Positions 22,496 to 33,034 of a stretch of 64,000 bases of DNA are shown here, piece by piece. The position numbers and the translations under genes are program-made. Below the pieces are notes generated by a model. It saw nothing but the letters and a program-made list of their open reading frames with translations. It was not told where the DNA came from and did no database searches. Every line of letters begins with the position of its first letter. The first letter of the stretch is position 1. The DNA comes from Dugong dugon. Taxonomy: Eukaryota; Chordata; Mammalia; Sirenia; Dugongidae. The stretch covers positions 56,799,233 to 56,863,232 of the forward strand of contig CM057466.1 in assembly GCA_030035585.1 (NCBI GenBank). The letters are read 5' to 3'.

Positions 22496-22689
22496 GTGCT
22501 TGTGATATCCTATACTAGGTTCTAGAAGTACCTGTTAATCAACACCAAGCTCCTGCTTGTTAAGATCACAGCATAGTGGCAGAGACAGACAAACAGATCA
22601 TTAAATGCATCCTGAGGTTCATAGACTAAGTTACAAAGTGAGGACCCAGAGAGGAGAATTATGAACGATGCTGGGAATGAGAAATTATC

Positions 22690-23010
22690 AGGAAAAGAAG
22701 TAATCTCTGAACAGAATCCTGAAGGATGAGAGTTCAGAAGACAGACAAAGGAGAAAGGGCAATTCTAGGCATAGGGAACAGTGTGTTCGAGGTTATGGTG
22801 TAGGGCCTATTCAGTTGTGTAGGGCCTATTCAGAGAAGACAAAACTTAGGCTGGGGCAGGACTGTATGCCATGCAGAAAAGTTTGACCTTCTTTCTGTTG
22901 GCAATGGGGAGCTATTGAGGGTTTTACACAGAGGAATTTCTTTGTTGTTTTAGGCCAGTCACTTTGGTGGCGCTGGAGTGGGAGAGAGGGGAGCCAGTTA
23001 GGAGGCAATG
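22690..23010 (-). repeat. Ancient L2-class fragment, antisense
   Basis: 'gaatcctgaaggatgagagt', 'caattctaggcatagggaac', 'ggcaatggggagctattgag', 'agccagttaggaggcaatg', parallel to 17345-18265. Includes a 17-bp direct duplication (22798-22814 and 22817-22833). Confidence 0.5.
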
Positions 23011-24660
23011 ATATGTCCTGAGCATGTTAGCTGTAAAGTTATGTCCATGTTAAATGTTATTCCAATAAAAGGATGAATGAGCTGTTGTTACTATCATCAC
23101 TAGATATTAGCAAAATTAAGCTTTCCGTTTCAATGCTTATTTCTTCTTTGATAACATTGAGAGGAGGGAGACGTGCTGCATATCCAAAACACTTCCCTTC
23201 AGGGGCAAAGGATCTTGGAGACGTATGGTAATTGTTAATCTTTTGAATAATTGTGTTTCTTTTACTAGTGAAAATACAGCTGTCTGGGGTGCAATGTATT
23301 AGGTAGTGTATCTCAGGACAATTTCCCCACCTCCTCTGCTTAGCACCCAGCCATCCCCAGCCAGATGCAGGCAGAGCCCAGCCCCACACACCCAAACTAA
23401 TTCAACTTACAGACACATAGTAGGTATGAAGTGCGTCTTCTGTGCGTATGCATTTATACGTATTTTAAATGGGGTGGGGAAGAATATGCAGGACCGGGGT
23501 AGAGGAGATACTTTGAGAACTTTAATTGTGCCCAGAGTTTCAAAGGATTTGTTTTTCTTGTGCTGCCAGCCTAACTCCAGCCAAAGCAAGCCCTGGGTGT
23601 AGGAACCCCTGGGTGTCCTCAGCTCCTCTGGTAGTTCTCTCTCAGCTCCACCCACCCAGGACCTGGCCTCTTGGCTCCTGTGGCTGCCTCACAACCTTGA
23701 ACCGTGCACGGGAAATGTCCTCCAGCAGCGTTTTTTCTTTCTTTTTTAATTTTTTTGACAGATACTTAACGTAGTCCACGTGAAATGCCCCTAGTGAGGC
23801 GAGCTCACCAACAGATGGTGCTACTGGGGCCAATCCTGCACAAACAACCTCCTCTCCCCGCGGAGGGGCTTCTTTCTCCTGCCTTCACATGCCAGCATAC
23901 AACCTTCTTCCCTCAGTGGTGAAGTCCTTATCCTTTTGCATCTTTTGTAGCAGGCCTAAGAGGGAAGTCATCACCTGTGTTAGCACAGAAGGTGCCCTGG
24001 GAATGTGGTTTCCAAGCTCACATTGGTAGCTTGATGCTCCTCTGTGGCCCCCTTGTTGAAGCCCACCCCACCCCGTGTGTGGCCCTGAATAGACTATCAG
24101 AAAGCCCTAGAGTACTGGCCCTGAGTCTGGAACTTCCAGAACCTTGGAATTCTCCCCAGTAGCCTGGAGTCAGGACCTTGCCCATTTTGGGGTGGTCAAC
24201 AAGATCTCAGGCAGGCCTGCCCCTATCTGCACACTGTGAGGAAGCCCTTTGGGGTGACTGACTGCTGGGCCAGGCATTGCCCCAGGAATGGCTTTGGGGG
24301 AGGTGGGGAGGAGGGCAGACCTGGACGAGGTAAGTGACAGTCCTGGTGGGCCTGCTGCTCTGTTTATATGTGAAGGTGTCCTAACTCCTGCCTGCAAAAG
24401 GAGAGAGAAGCACAGGGTGGTGGGGCACAGGTGACTCTTGGCTCTGCCCGGCTACTTTCACCTTTTTCCTCTCATCAACCACCATTACTACCAAGAATTA
24501 CCCAGAGAAGAGAAGAAAGGAAAAAGTAAAGCACGTGCATGCCCTCATATTAGGCTTTGGGGGCCACAGAAATAAGCACAGAGATAGATGAAAGAAGCAA
24601 CAAGGGGAGAAGACTGAGCACTTGTTCTGTTCACGTGGTGGAGAGAGGGGCATGTGGTGG
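23011..24660. other. No recognised feature
   Basis: About 1.65 kb of unassigned sequence. Frames of up to 112 codons (23057-23395 minus) look like chance. I see no splice-flanked exon with family resemblance. Confidence 0.45.
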
Positions 24661-24669
24661 GAGAAGCGA

Positions 24670-24817
24670 GGATGTGGGTATCAGGCAAGCATAAGCTGAA
24701 ATCCTGGCTTTTCTCCTAATGAGCCATGTGGCCTTGGCAAGTCATTTGAGCTCTCTGAGCCTCAGTTTCTTTGACAGTGAAATGGGAGTTATAGTACAGT
24801 ATTTTCCTCATAGATGT
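24670..24817 (+). repeat. MIR SINE, 5' part (split by RTE)
   Basis: 'gccatgtggccttggcaagt', 'ctctctgagcctcagtttct', 'gaaatgggagttatagtaca'. It resumes at about 25495 ('aagattaaatgcaaagatga') after the RTE insertion. Confidence 0.75.
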
Positions 24818-25490
24818 CTTGCTGTTGTTCTTAGGTGCTGTCCAGTTGGTTCCGACTCATAGTGACCCTGTGTACAACAGAATGAAACACGGCCCAGTCC
24901 TGCACCATCCTGACAATCGTTGCTATGTTTGAGCCCATTGTTGCAGCCACTGTGTCTGTCCATCTCACATCCTCTTTTTCGGTGATCCTCTACTTTACCA
25001 AGCATGATGTCCTTCTCCAGGGACTGGTCCCTCCTGTTAACATTTCCAAAGTACATGAGATGAAGTCTCGTGTCCTCGCTTCCAAGGAGCATTCTGGCTG
25101 TACTTCTTCCAAGACAGATTTGTTCGCTTTTCTGGCAGTCCTTGGTATGATCAGTATTCTTCACCAACACCGTAATTCATAGGCATCAATTCTTCTTCGG
25201 TCTTCCTCATTCATTGCCCAGCTTTCACAGCATATGAGGCGATTGACAACACCATGGCTCGGGTCAGGCGCACCTTAGTCCTCAAAGTGATATCTTTGCT
25301 TTTGAACACTTTAAAGAAGTCTTTTGCAGTAGATTTGCCCAACGCAATACAACGTTTGATTTCTTGACTGCCGCTTCCATAGGTGTTGACTGTGGATCCA
25401 AGTAAAATGAAATCCTTGACAACTTCAATATGTTCTGCACTTATCAGGATGTTACTTATTAGGCCAGTTGTGAGGATTTTTGTTTTCTTT
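24818..25490 (-). mobile_element. RTE-clade (BovB-like) LINE, 3' part with RT C-terminus
   Basis: Minus-strand RTE fragment. Translated in pieces it gives KDFILLGSTVNTYGSGSQEI, KSTAKDFFKVFKSKDITL and RTKVRLTRAMVLSIASYA, the region downstream of the RT catalytic core in RTE elements. The last part (RRDQSLEKDIMLGKVEDH) is followed by the 3' tail with 'gactcatagtgaccctgtg' antisense. It has frameshifts and a 5' truncation. It sits inside a MIR (24670-24817 and about 25495-25550). Confidence 0.88.
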
Positions 25491-25550
25491 ATGTGTAGTA
25501 AAGATTAAATGCAAAGATGAATATAAAGCACCAGGTATATTCCTTCTATC

Positions 25551-26040
25551 TGTGGCCCTGGCTTCAGGTGAACTTGGCTCAGTCAGCCAGAGCATCTGAG
25601 GGCACAGCTCATGTGTGTGGACCAGGCTGCTGGGACAGTTCCAACCCCTCTGTCTCTGTGGAGGCTGAAAGGGCTTCAAGGTCATTTGGGAAATGTTTGA
25701 GTTCAGTAAACCACTCAAGATAACCTGTGAAGGGGAGACAATAACCTTGTTAGAAAGTGGTTCCAAAGACCACCAAGCAGGCAGGAAATCAAGTGAGCAA
25801 ACAGCCCGAGTGGTGGGAGAGCCATCTGTCAATGGTCAGAGTTTTCTGATGCCCACACTGAGCACTCCTGCCTTACTGCAAGTCCTTTGTCCTCTCCACA
25901 GAGAGATGGAGAATACCTGCTTACCATCCTCTCTAGCATAACACTTCAGAATAATTACTTAGTCTCCTTTCAGGCTTCTTTTTTCATTCCTTGGACTCTA
26001 CCTCATCAATAGTGGTGCCTTCCTTTGGATGGCATTTCTT
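25551..26040. other. No recognised feature
   Basis: About 490 bp of unassigned sequence between the split MIR and the L1 stack. Confidence 0.5.
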
Positions 26041-26044
26041 TTCT

Positions 26045-26333
26045 TTTTTTTAAAATATAATTTATTTTGTTGTTGAGAATACACAAAGCAAAACTTACAC
26101 CAATTCAACAGTTTCTACATTTGCACAATTCAGTGACACTGATTATATTCTTCAAGTTGTGCAACCATTCTTACTCTCCTTTTCTGAGTTGTTCGTTCCC
26201 ATTAACATAAACTCTGTGCCCCCTAAGGTTCCTGTCTAATCTTTCAAGTTGTTGTTGTCAATTCCATCCCTATAGATAGTTATAAAACAAGCATAATGCT
26301 CAAGGCAGACATTGTTTACTGGTTAAACAAAAC
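26045..26333 (-). mobile_element. Older L1 3'UTR end
   Basis: T-run, then 'gttgttgagaatacacaaag', 'caattcaacagtttctacat', 'gagttgttcgttcccattaa'. The same family as 40236-40866, truncated after about 290 bp. Confidence 0.75.
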
Positions 26334-26340
26334 TTTTTTT

Positions 26341-26699
26341 GTAAATTTCTTTTTTTTTTTAAATCATACTTTAGATGAAGGTTTACAGAACAAACTAGCT
26401 TCTCATTAAACAGTTAGTACACATACTGTTTTATGACATTGGTTAACAACCTCATAACATGTCAATACTCTCCCTTCTCAACCTTGGGTTCCCTATTACC
26501 AGCTTTCCTGTCCCCTTCTGCCTTCTAGTCCTTGCCCCTGGGCTGGTGTGCCCCTTTAGTCTCTCTTTGTCCTATGGGCCTGTCTAATCTTTGGCTAGAA
26601 GCTGAATCTCAGGAGTGACTTCATTACTGAGGTAAAAGGGTGTCCGGGGGCCATCCTCTTGGGGTTTCTCTAGTCTCTGTCAGGCCAGTAAGTCTGGTC
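26341..26699 (-). mobile_element. L1 3'UTR terminus, 360-bp copy
   Basis: T-run, then 'actttagatgaaggtttaca', 'gttttatgacattggttaac', to 'gccagtaagtctggtc'. It stops at the internal T-tract of the 3'UTR, where the next L1 3' end begins. About 85-90% similar by eye to 26717-27060. Confidence 0.85.
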
Positions 26700-27846
26700 T
26701 TTTTTTTTTTTTTTTTAATTGTACTTTAGATGAAGTTTCACAGAACAAACTAGCTTCTCATTAAACAGTTAGTACATATATTGTTTTATGACATTGGTTA
26801 ACAACACCATGACATGTCAGTACTCTCCCTTCTCGACCTTGGGTTTCCTATTACCAGGTTTCCTGTCCCCTCCTGCCTTCTAGTCCTAGTCCTTGACCCT
26901 GGGCTGGTATGCTCCCTTAGTCTCATTTTGTCCTATGGGTCTGTCTAATCTTTGGATAAAGGTGAGCCTCTGGAGTGTCTTCATTACTGAGCTAAAAGGG
27001 TGTCTGGGGGCCATACTCTAGTCGTTTCTCCAGTCTCTGTCAGGCCAGTAACTCTGGCCTTTTTTTGAGTTAGAATTTTGTTCTACATTTTTCTCCAGCT
27101 CTGTCCAGGACCCTCTATCGTGATCCCTGTCAGAGCAGTCGGTAATGGTAGCAGGGCACCATCGAATTGTAATGGACTCAGTCTGGTGGAGGCTGTGGTA
27201 GTTATGGTCTATTAGTCTTTTGGACTAATCTTTCCCTTGTGTCTTTAGTTTTCTTCATTTTCCCTTGCTCCTGAAGGGGTAGGACCAGTGGCGTATCTTA
27301 GATGGCCTCTCACTGGCTTTTAAGACCCCAGACACTACTTACCAAAGTAGAATGTAGAACTTTTTTTATAAACTATGTTATGCCGATTGAGCTACATATT
27401 CCCTGAGACCATGATCCCCACAGCCCTCAGCCCAGTAATTCGGTCCCTCAGGGAATTTGGATTTGTCCATGGAGCTTCCATGACCTTACCCTGAACAAGT
27501 TGTGCTGGCTTCCCCAGTACTGTGTACTGTCTTATTCTTCATCAAAGTTACCATTTATCTATTGTTTACTTAGTGTTTTTCCACCTCCACCCCTTGTAAA
27601 TATCAAAGATTGTTTATTTTTGTGTGTAAACATTTTCATGAGTTTTTATAGTAGTGGTCTCATACAATATTTGTCCTTCTGTGGTTGACTTATTTCACTC
27701 AGCGTAATGCCCTCCAGATTTATCCATATTGTGAGATGCTTCGCAGATTCATCATTGTTCTTTATTGTTGCATAGTACTCCATTGTGTGTATGTACCATA
27801 GTTTATCCATTCATCTGTTGATGGGCATCTAGGTTGTTTCCACCTT
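26700..27846 (-). mobile_element. L1 copy C, 3' part (3'UTR and ORF2 C-terminus)
   Basis: T18 (poly(A) of a minus-strand element), a 3'UTR of about 0.93 kb, ORF2 stop at 27646-27648, and the last ORF2 codons up to 27846. The sequence breaks inside 'ggttgtttccacc(t)' and resumes collinearly at 33035 ('tgttcccatcttttt'), so this is the missing 3' part of the L1 at 33035-38276. Confidence 0.85.
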
Positions 27847-27985
27847 TTTTTTTTTTCTTCTTTATTTTATTGTACTTCAGGTGAAGGCTTACAGAACAAA
27901 TAATTTCTCATTAAACAGTAGTACACATGCTGTTTTATGACATTGGTTAACAACCCCACAACATATTAACCCTCTAACTTCTCAA
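27845..27985 (-). mobile_element. Short L1 3' end in the nested stack
   Basis: T12, then 'gtacttcaggtgaaggctta' and 'gctgttttatgacattggtt', ending at about 27985. This is the terminal 126 bp of an L1 3'UTR, either a severely 5'-truncated insertion or the detached tail of copy B. Confidence 0.75.
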
Positions 27986-28098
27986 CGTTTTTTTTTTTTT
28001 TTTGGTTAAAATGCACATAGCCAAAGATACACCGTTTCAAAAATGTCTACATACACATTTCAGTGACATCGACTATGCTCTTCCAAATGTGCTGTTAT
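27986..28098 (-). mobile_element. Short 3' end of a different, older L1 subfamily
   Basis: T16, then 'ggttaaaatgcacatagcca' and 'acacatttcagtgacatcga', resembling old L1 3' termini such as 20617-20750. About 97 bp of body. Confidence 0.6.
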
Positions 28099-29030
28099 TC
28101 TCACTTAAGATGAAGGTTTACGGAACAAAATAGTTTCTCATTTAACAGTTACTATGAATGTTGCCCTGTGACAATGGTTAACAATCTCACAACACATCAA
28201 CAATATCCTTACTCAACCTTGGGTTCCCTATCACCAGCTTCCTTGTCCCCTTCTGCCTTCTGGCCCTTGTCACTGGACTCCTGTACCTTGTTAGTCTCAT
28301 TTGGTTTCATGGGGTTGTTTACTCCCAGGCTGAACAGTGAACCTCGGAGGTAACTTCATCACTGAGCTAAAAGGGAGTCTGGGGGCCATACTCTCGGGGT
28401 TTCTCCAGTCTCCTTTAGGCCAGTAAATCTGGTCTTTTTTTTGTGAGTTAGAATTATGCTCTACATCCTTCTCCACCTCTGTCCAGAACCCTCTGTTCTG
28501 ATCCTGGTCAGAGCAGTCAGTGGTGGTAGCTGGGCACCATCTAGCTGTACTGGACTCAGTCTGGTGGAGGCCTTGGTAGCTGTGGACAATTAGTCCTTTG
28601 GACTAATATTTTCCTTATATCCTGTTCTCTTCATTGTCCCTTGCTCCCGAAGGGATGAGACCAGTGGAATGTCTTAGATGGCCGCTCATAGGCTTTTAAG
28701 ACCCCAGACACTACTCACTAAGGTAAAATGCACAGCATTGTCTTTATAAGCTGTGTCATGCCAATTGAGCTAGATGTTCCCCGAGACCATGGTCCCCAGA
28801 GCCCTCTGCCCAGCAATTCAGTCCCTCAGGGAGTTTAGATGTGTCTATGGGGCTTCCATGACCTTTCCTTGTACAGGCTGTGCTAGTTTCCCCTGTATTG
28901 TGTACTGTCTCACCTTTCACCCAAGATACCACTTATCTATTGCCTATTTAGTATTTCCCCCCCACCCCTCCCATCCCTGGTAACCAACAAAGATTGTTAC
29001 CTTTTTGTGTGTAGACTTTTTCATGGGTTT

Positions 29031-29920
29031 TTACAATAGAGGTCTCATACAATATTTGTCCTTTTGTGATTGACTTATTTCACTCAGCATAATGTCCTCC
29101 AGTTTCATCCATGTTATGAGATGCTTCACAGATTCATTGTTGTTCTTTCTCATTGCATAGTACTCCATTGTGTGTATGTACCAGAGTTTGTTTATCCATT
29201 CATCTGTTGATGGGCATCTAGGTTGTTTCCATCGTTTTGCTATTGTGAACAATGCTGCCATGAACATAGGAGTGCATATGTCTATTTGAGTGATGACTCT
29301 TATTTTTCTAGGATATATTCCTAGGAGTGGGATTGCTAGATCGGATGGTATGTCTATTTCTAGCTTTCTGAGGAAGCGCCATATCATTTTCCAAAATGGT
29401 GGTATCATTTTGCATTCCTACCAGCAGTGCATAAGAGTTCCCATCTCCCCGCAGCCCCTCCAACGTTTGTTATTTCCGGTGTTTTTGATTCGTGCCAGTA
29501 ATGCCGGGGTAAGATGGTATCTCATTGTGGTTTTAATTTGCATTTCTCTAATGGCTAGTGATCGCGAGCATTTCCTCATGTGTCTGTTGGCCATTTGAAT
29601 GTCTTCTTTGGTGAAGTGTCTGTTCATTTCCTTTGCCCATTGTTTAATAGGATTATTTGTCTTTTTGTTGTAGAGGTGTTGGATTTTCTTGTAGATTATG
29701 GAGATTAGACCTTTGTCTGACTTGTACTGTCCAAAAATTTTTTCCCAGTCTGTAGGTTCTCTTTTTATTCCTTTGGTGAAGTCTTCTGAAGAGCTTAGGT
29801 GTTTGATTTTTAAAAGATCCCCGTTATCTAGCTTATCTGTTGGTGTTTGTACATTGATGGTTATGGTTTGTCCATTTACTTTCAGTGTAATTATTGATGA
29901 TGTGAGTTAGTTGCTGTCAT
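29031..29920 (-). pseudogene. L1 ORF2 remnant lacking endonuclease and RT (copy B)
   Basis: The first roughly 16 codons of ORF2 (ATG at 29920) are joined near 29870 directly to the C-terminal part, removing nearly all of endonuclease and RT. The rest keeps the C-terminal region with [20 protein letters not shown] and, at 29408-29031, RDICTPMF-like text with ME(Y)Y motifs near the Cys/His-rich end (WYIHTMEYYAMRKNN). The final LRPLL-type end and stop TAA are present. Cannot encode an active enzyme. Confidence 0.85.
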
Positions 29921-30344
29921 TTTGTAGTGCTTTTTTTTGTGGTGCTGAAGTTTTATTTGCTCTTCTTACTCTCTTGTGCTAAGTTACTTTTATTTGTGTA
30001 TTTTTTTTTCATTTCTTTTGTTTTTGTAGGTTTTGTTTTTGCCGAGACTTTATGTTTTTCGTCTTTATTTTTATGAGTATGTTTGTTAACTTTCTTTGTG
30101 GTTACTGTGAATTTTACCTTTATCTTTCTAAGTTTGAAGCAGTCTACCATTACTTGGTATCACCTTGCCTTCCTCTCCATTAGAAGATTCTATACCTATG
30201 CTGTTTATTCCCCCTTTTATTGTTTTGATGTTGTTGTCATTTACTGATTAACTGCTCTGATTTCCTGTTGTATTTCTTTTGGTTTTGGATAGTCCTCGAG
30301 AGTTCATTTCATAGATTGGTATCTGGCTGGTACGATCCTGCGTC

Positions 30345-31340
30345 CTAGGTTCTGCCTGTGAGCTGAAGCTGTTTCTCCTCAGAAAGAAGAACTCCCTTTA
30401 ATAATTCTTGTAAGTTTGGTTTGGCTTTTACATATTCCCTTAATTTCTGTTTATCTGGAAATGACCTAATTTCACTATCAAATTTGAATGAGAGTTTTGC
30501 AGGATATATTATTCTTGGCTGACAATTTTTTTCTTTCAAGATTTTATAGATGTCATCCCATTGCCTTCTTGCCTGCATAGTTTCTGCCGAATAATCTGAG
30601 CTTAGTCTTATTGTTTCTCCTCTGTATGTGACCTCTTGGTTTTCACAAGCTGCTGTCAGGACTCTTTGCCTTTGGTTTTGGCGAGTGTGAATATGATATG
30701 CCTTAGTGATTTTCTTTTGGGGTCTCTTCTATATGGGGTTCGTTGAGCTTCTTGGATGGCCAGCTTTTCATCTTTCATGATATTGGGGAAGTTTTCTGTC
30801 AGCAGTTCTTCAATGATCCTCTCTGTGCTTTCTGTTTTCTCCCCCTTTTCTGGAATTCCAATCACTCGTAAATTTTTGCTTTTAATTGTGTCCCACATAA
30901 CTCTCAGGGTCTCTTCATTTTTCTTTGTTCTTTTTTCTGAGTTTTCCTCAAACAGAATTGTATCCAAGTGTTTGTCTTCAGTTCCACTGATCCTGTCTTC
31001 CACGGTTTCAAATCTGCTTCTCAGCCCTTCTATGACATCGTCCATTTCTGAAATCTTGTTGTTTATCTTTTGGATTTGTAATTGTTGTTTTTGTATAATT
31101 TCTCGTTGTGAATTTATTTTGGCATTTTGTTCCTGCATCATCTTCCTGAATTCTTCCAATTTTTTTGTCTGTATTTTCCATGAATTTGTCTATTTTTTCC
31201 TCATGTTTGTCAGCTTTTTGCCTCAGCTCTTGGAAAATTCTGAGTATTAGAGATTCGAATTCCCTGTCAGGTACTTCTAGTGCATTTTCTTCCACAGCAG
31301 AGTCATCTGGTGTTTTATTTTGGACTCCTACTGGAACCAT
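30345..31340 (-). pseudogene. L1 ORF1 (copy B), single-frameshift type
   Basis: The best-preserved ORF1 in the window. The N-terminus (MVPVGVQNKTPDD, from 31340) runs into a coiled coil (ADKHEEKIDKFMENTDKK). After a frameshift at the A-run, a 167-residue frame (31159-30656) spans the rest of the coiled coil (QLQIQKINNKISEMDDVIEG) and the RRM-like domain (NLRVIGIPEKGEKTE), to HIIFTLAKTKGKES. A last piece (30578-30345, MQARRQWDDIYKILKEKN) is the C-terminal domain. The total of 996 nt fits the 990-nt norm of copies A and D. Confidence 0.9.
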
Positions 31341-33034
31341 CCTGTCCTGTTTTTGTAAATGTTTTGATATTGTCTGCTGTCTTCAGGGCATTCAGTAGTT
31401 ATTTTTCTCATTTATTGATTTTAGATTTGTTGTTTTGTCCCTTTTTTAAAAAAAATTTTTTGACTATGTCTAAGCAGGCGGAATGTGTGTTCTTTGTTGT
31501 TTGCTCGTCTGGGCGCTCAATACTTTTCGCCTCCTTCTCCAACTGGCAGGGTCAGTCACTCAGATATGGTACAGCAGGGCAGGTCTAGCTGAAGAGGAGC
31601 CACTGGGATGGGTTGTTTGTGGCACTTACTACAGCCACCAGAGCTGGTCAGTAATCAGTGCAGGGCAGGTTCCAGTAGGCCATGCCCATGCTGCTTGGTG
31701 GTGTGATGTCAAGCGCTCAGTGCAGGTAGGCAGGTTACAGCGGGGAGATTGTTATGTGTGGAGCTAAGATGGATATGGGAGAGAGGAGAGCGGAACAGGA
31801 GCCAAAAACATAGAAAGAAACAAAAAAGAATGCTAGGGGAGCTTGCTGTTGGAATGGAGAGATGAGAGACTATGAAATGGAGAAAAACAGAAAGGGAAAA
31901 AGGAAGAAAAGAAAAGAATGAATAAATAAAAATCAGAAAGGTTAAAGAACTGCAAAGTTCCTAGGGATCCCACCGATGCAGCTATGAGGTCTGGGGAAGT
32001 TGTTCTCAGGTGTTGCAATACAGCCTAGCTAGAATGCATAGAGGTATACAACGCCTGGTATTCAAGGATCAGAAAGAGAAGGAAGATAAAGAGAGATGAG
32101 AAACTGAGCAATAAAGAAAGACAAAAAGGGAAAAAGAGGGAAAAGAAAACAAAACAAATTAAAAAAAAAAAAGAACAAGAAAGCCCCCCAAAAAAAAACA
32201 GAAAAAAAAAAGAAACGAACGAAGAAAGAAATGCTCTCAGGGATCCCTCTGCATGTCTGTGGAAGCTGAAGGGGAGTTCCTTGCCACGCAGCTCTGCCTG
32301 GCCAGAAAGGGCTCCCAGCTCAAGAAAAGGAAAAGAAAACAAACAAACAATTCAAAACAAACAAACGAACAAAAGCCCCGGGATCCCACCAGTGCGGTAG
32401 CCCAGACCGGGAAGCAGCTCCACACTCAAATGGAGCTCCGCAGCCCCTCAGGAAGAAGCAAAGATGGCGCACGGAGCCAGGCACTAGAGCGAAAGGAGGG
32501 GGAGGCGGCAAGAGACAAGTGAGAAATCAAAAGAAGCAGAAAAAAAAAAAAGCAACACTAGCAGCCAACAAATGGCACCCAGAGAGCCGCCCGCTTGGGT
32601 GTGTGGAATCCAAGCAGCCAGCACTTCCTCGTCAAGAGACCATGGCTGTGGGAAGCAGAGGAGGCCGAGCTGGGTCGAAGAGGGGTGGGGGGTGGGAAAG
32701 CGCACACTGCAAATTACCTATTGTTTTGTCTACCGCTGAATGCTCCATGAGGCTGCTTTCTCATGCCCCCTGTTTGCTGGTCTCCGATAGAGTCCAAGAT
32801 GGTGGATCCGCGCTGCGTTAGCTGGTAGGGGACCTCTGCATGAATCTGTCCTCACTCTCCCTTCTCTGTCAGTTTTCTCACTCCATTTGGTGCTTGGCTA
32901 TGTTCTTTATCTCTTCATTTGATGTTTTAGGGTATCAGGATTGTTGTATTCTCTGTTTGGCTTAGTTTTTCAGATCTTCGCTGTGGAGGGATGGTGTGGT
33001 GCTTCTGCCTAGAGCGCCATTTTGCTGGAACTCC
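31341..33034 (-). promoter_or_regulatory. L1 5'UTR, copy B
   Basis: Collinear with copy A's 5'UTR but with a single 284-bp unit (about 32431-32717). Contains 'aagatggcgcacggagcc' (32462-32479) and 'ccaagatggtggatccgcgc' on the + strand, YY1-like cores antisense to L1, and a purine-rich block at 32070-32230. Ends at the L1 5' boundary at 33034. Confidence 0.85.
33014..33023 (-). promoter_or_regulatory. YY1-like motif at L1 5' end (copy B)
   Basis: AAAATGGCGC on the L1 sense strand, about 12-21 nt inside the element. The position matches the YY1 site of human L1. Function is inferred. Confidence 0.55.

Larger units (their letters stand above)
28099..33034 (-). mobile_element. L1 copy B, internally deleted, inserted in copy C
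   Basis: Minus-strand L1 with 3'UTR (28099-29030), an ORF2 remnant (29031-29920), inter-ORF spacer, ORF1 (30345-31340) and complete 5'UTR (31341-33034). About 2.85 kb of ORF2 is missing compared with copy C (junction near 29870). The composite from 27850 to 33034 is flanked by imperfect 15-bp repeats (27835-27849 and 33035-33049, 2 mismatches), interpreted as the target-site duplication in copy C's ORF2. Confidence 0.87.

Noticed and set aside
29860-29880. Spliced L1 RNA as the source of copy B's internal deletion
   Set aside because: The junction does not follow GT-AG boundaries in the intact copies.
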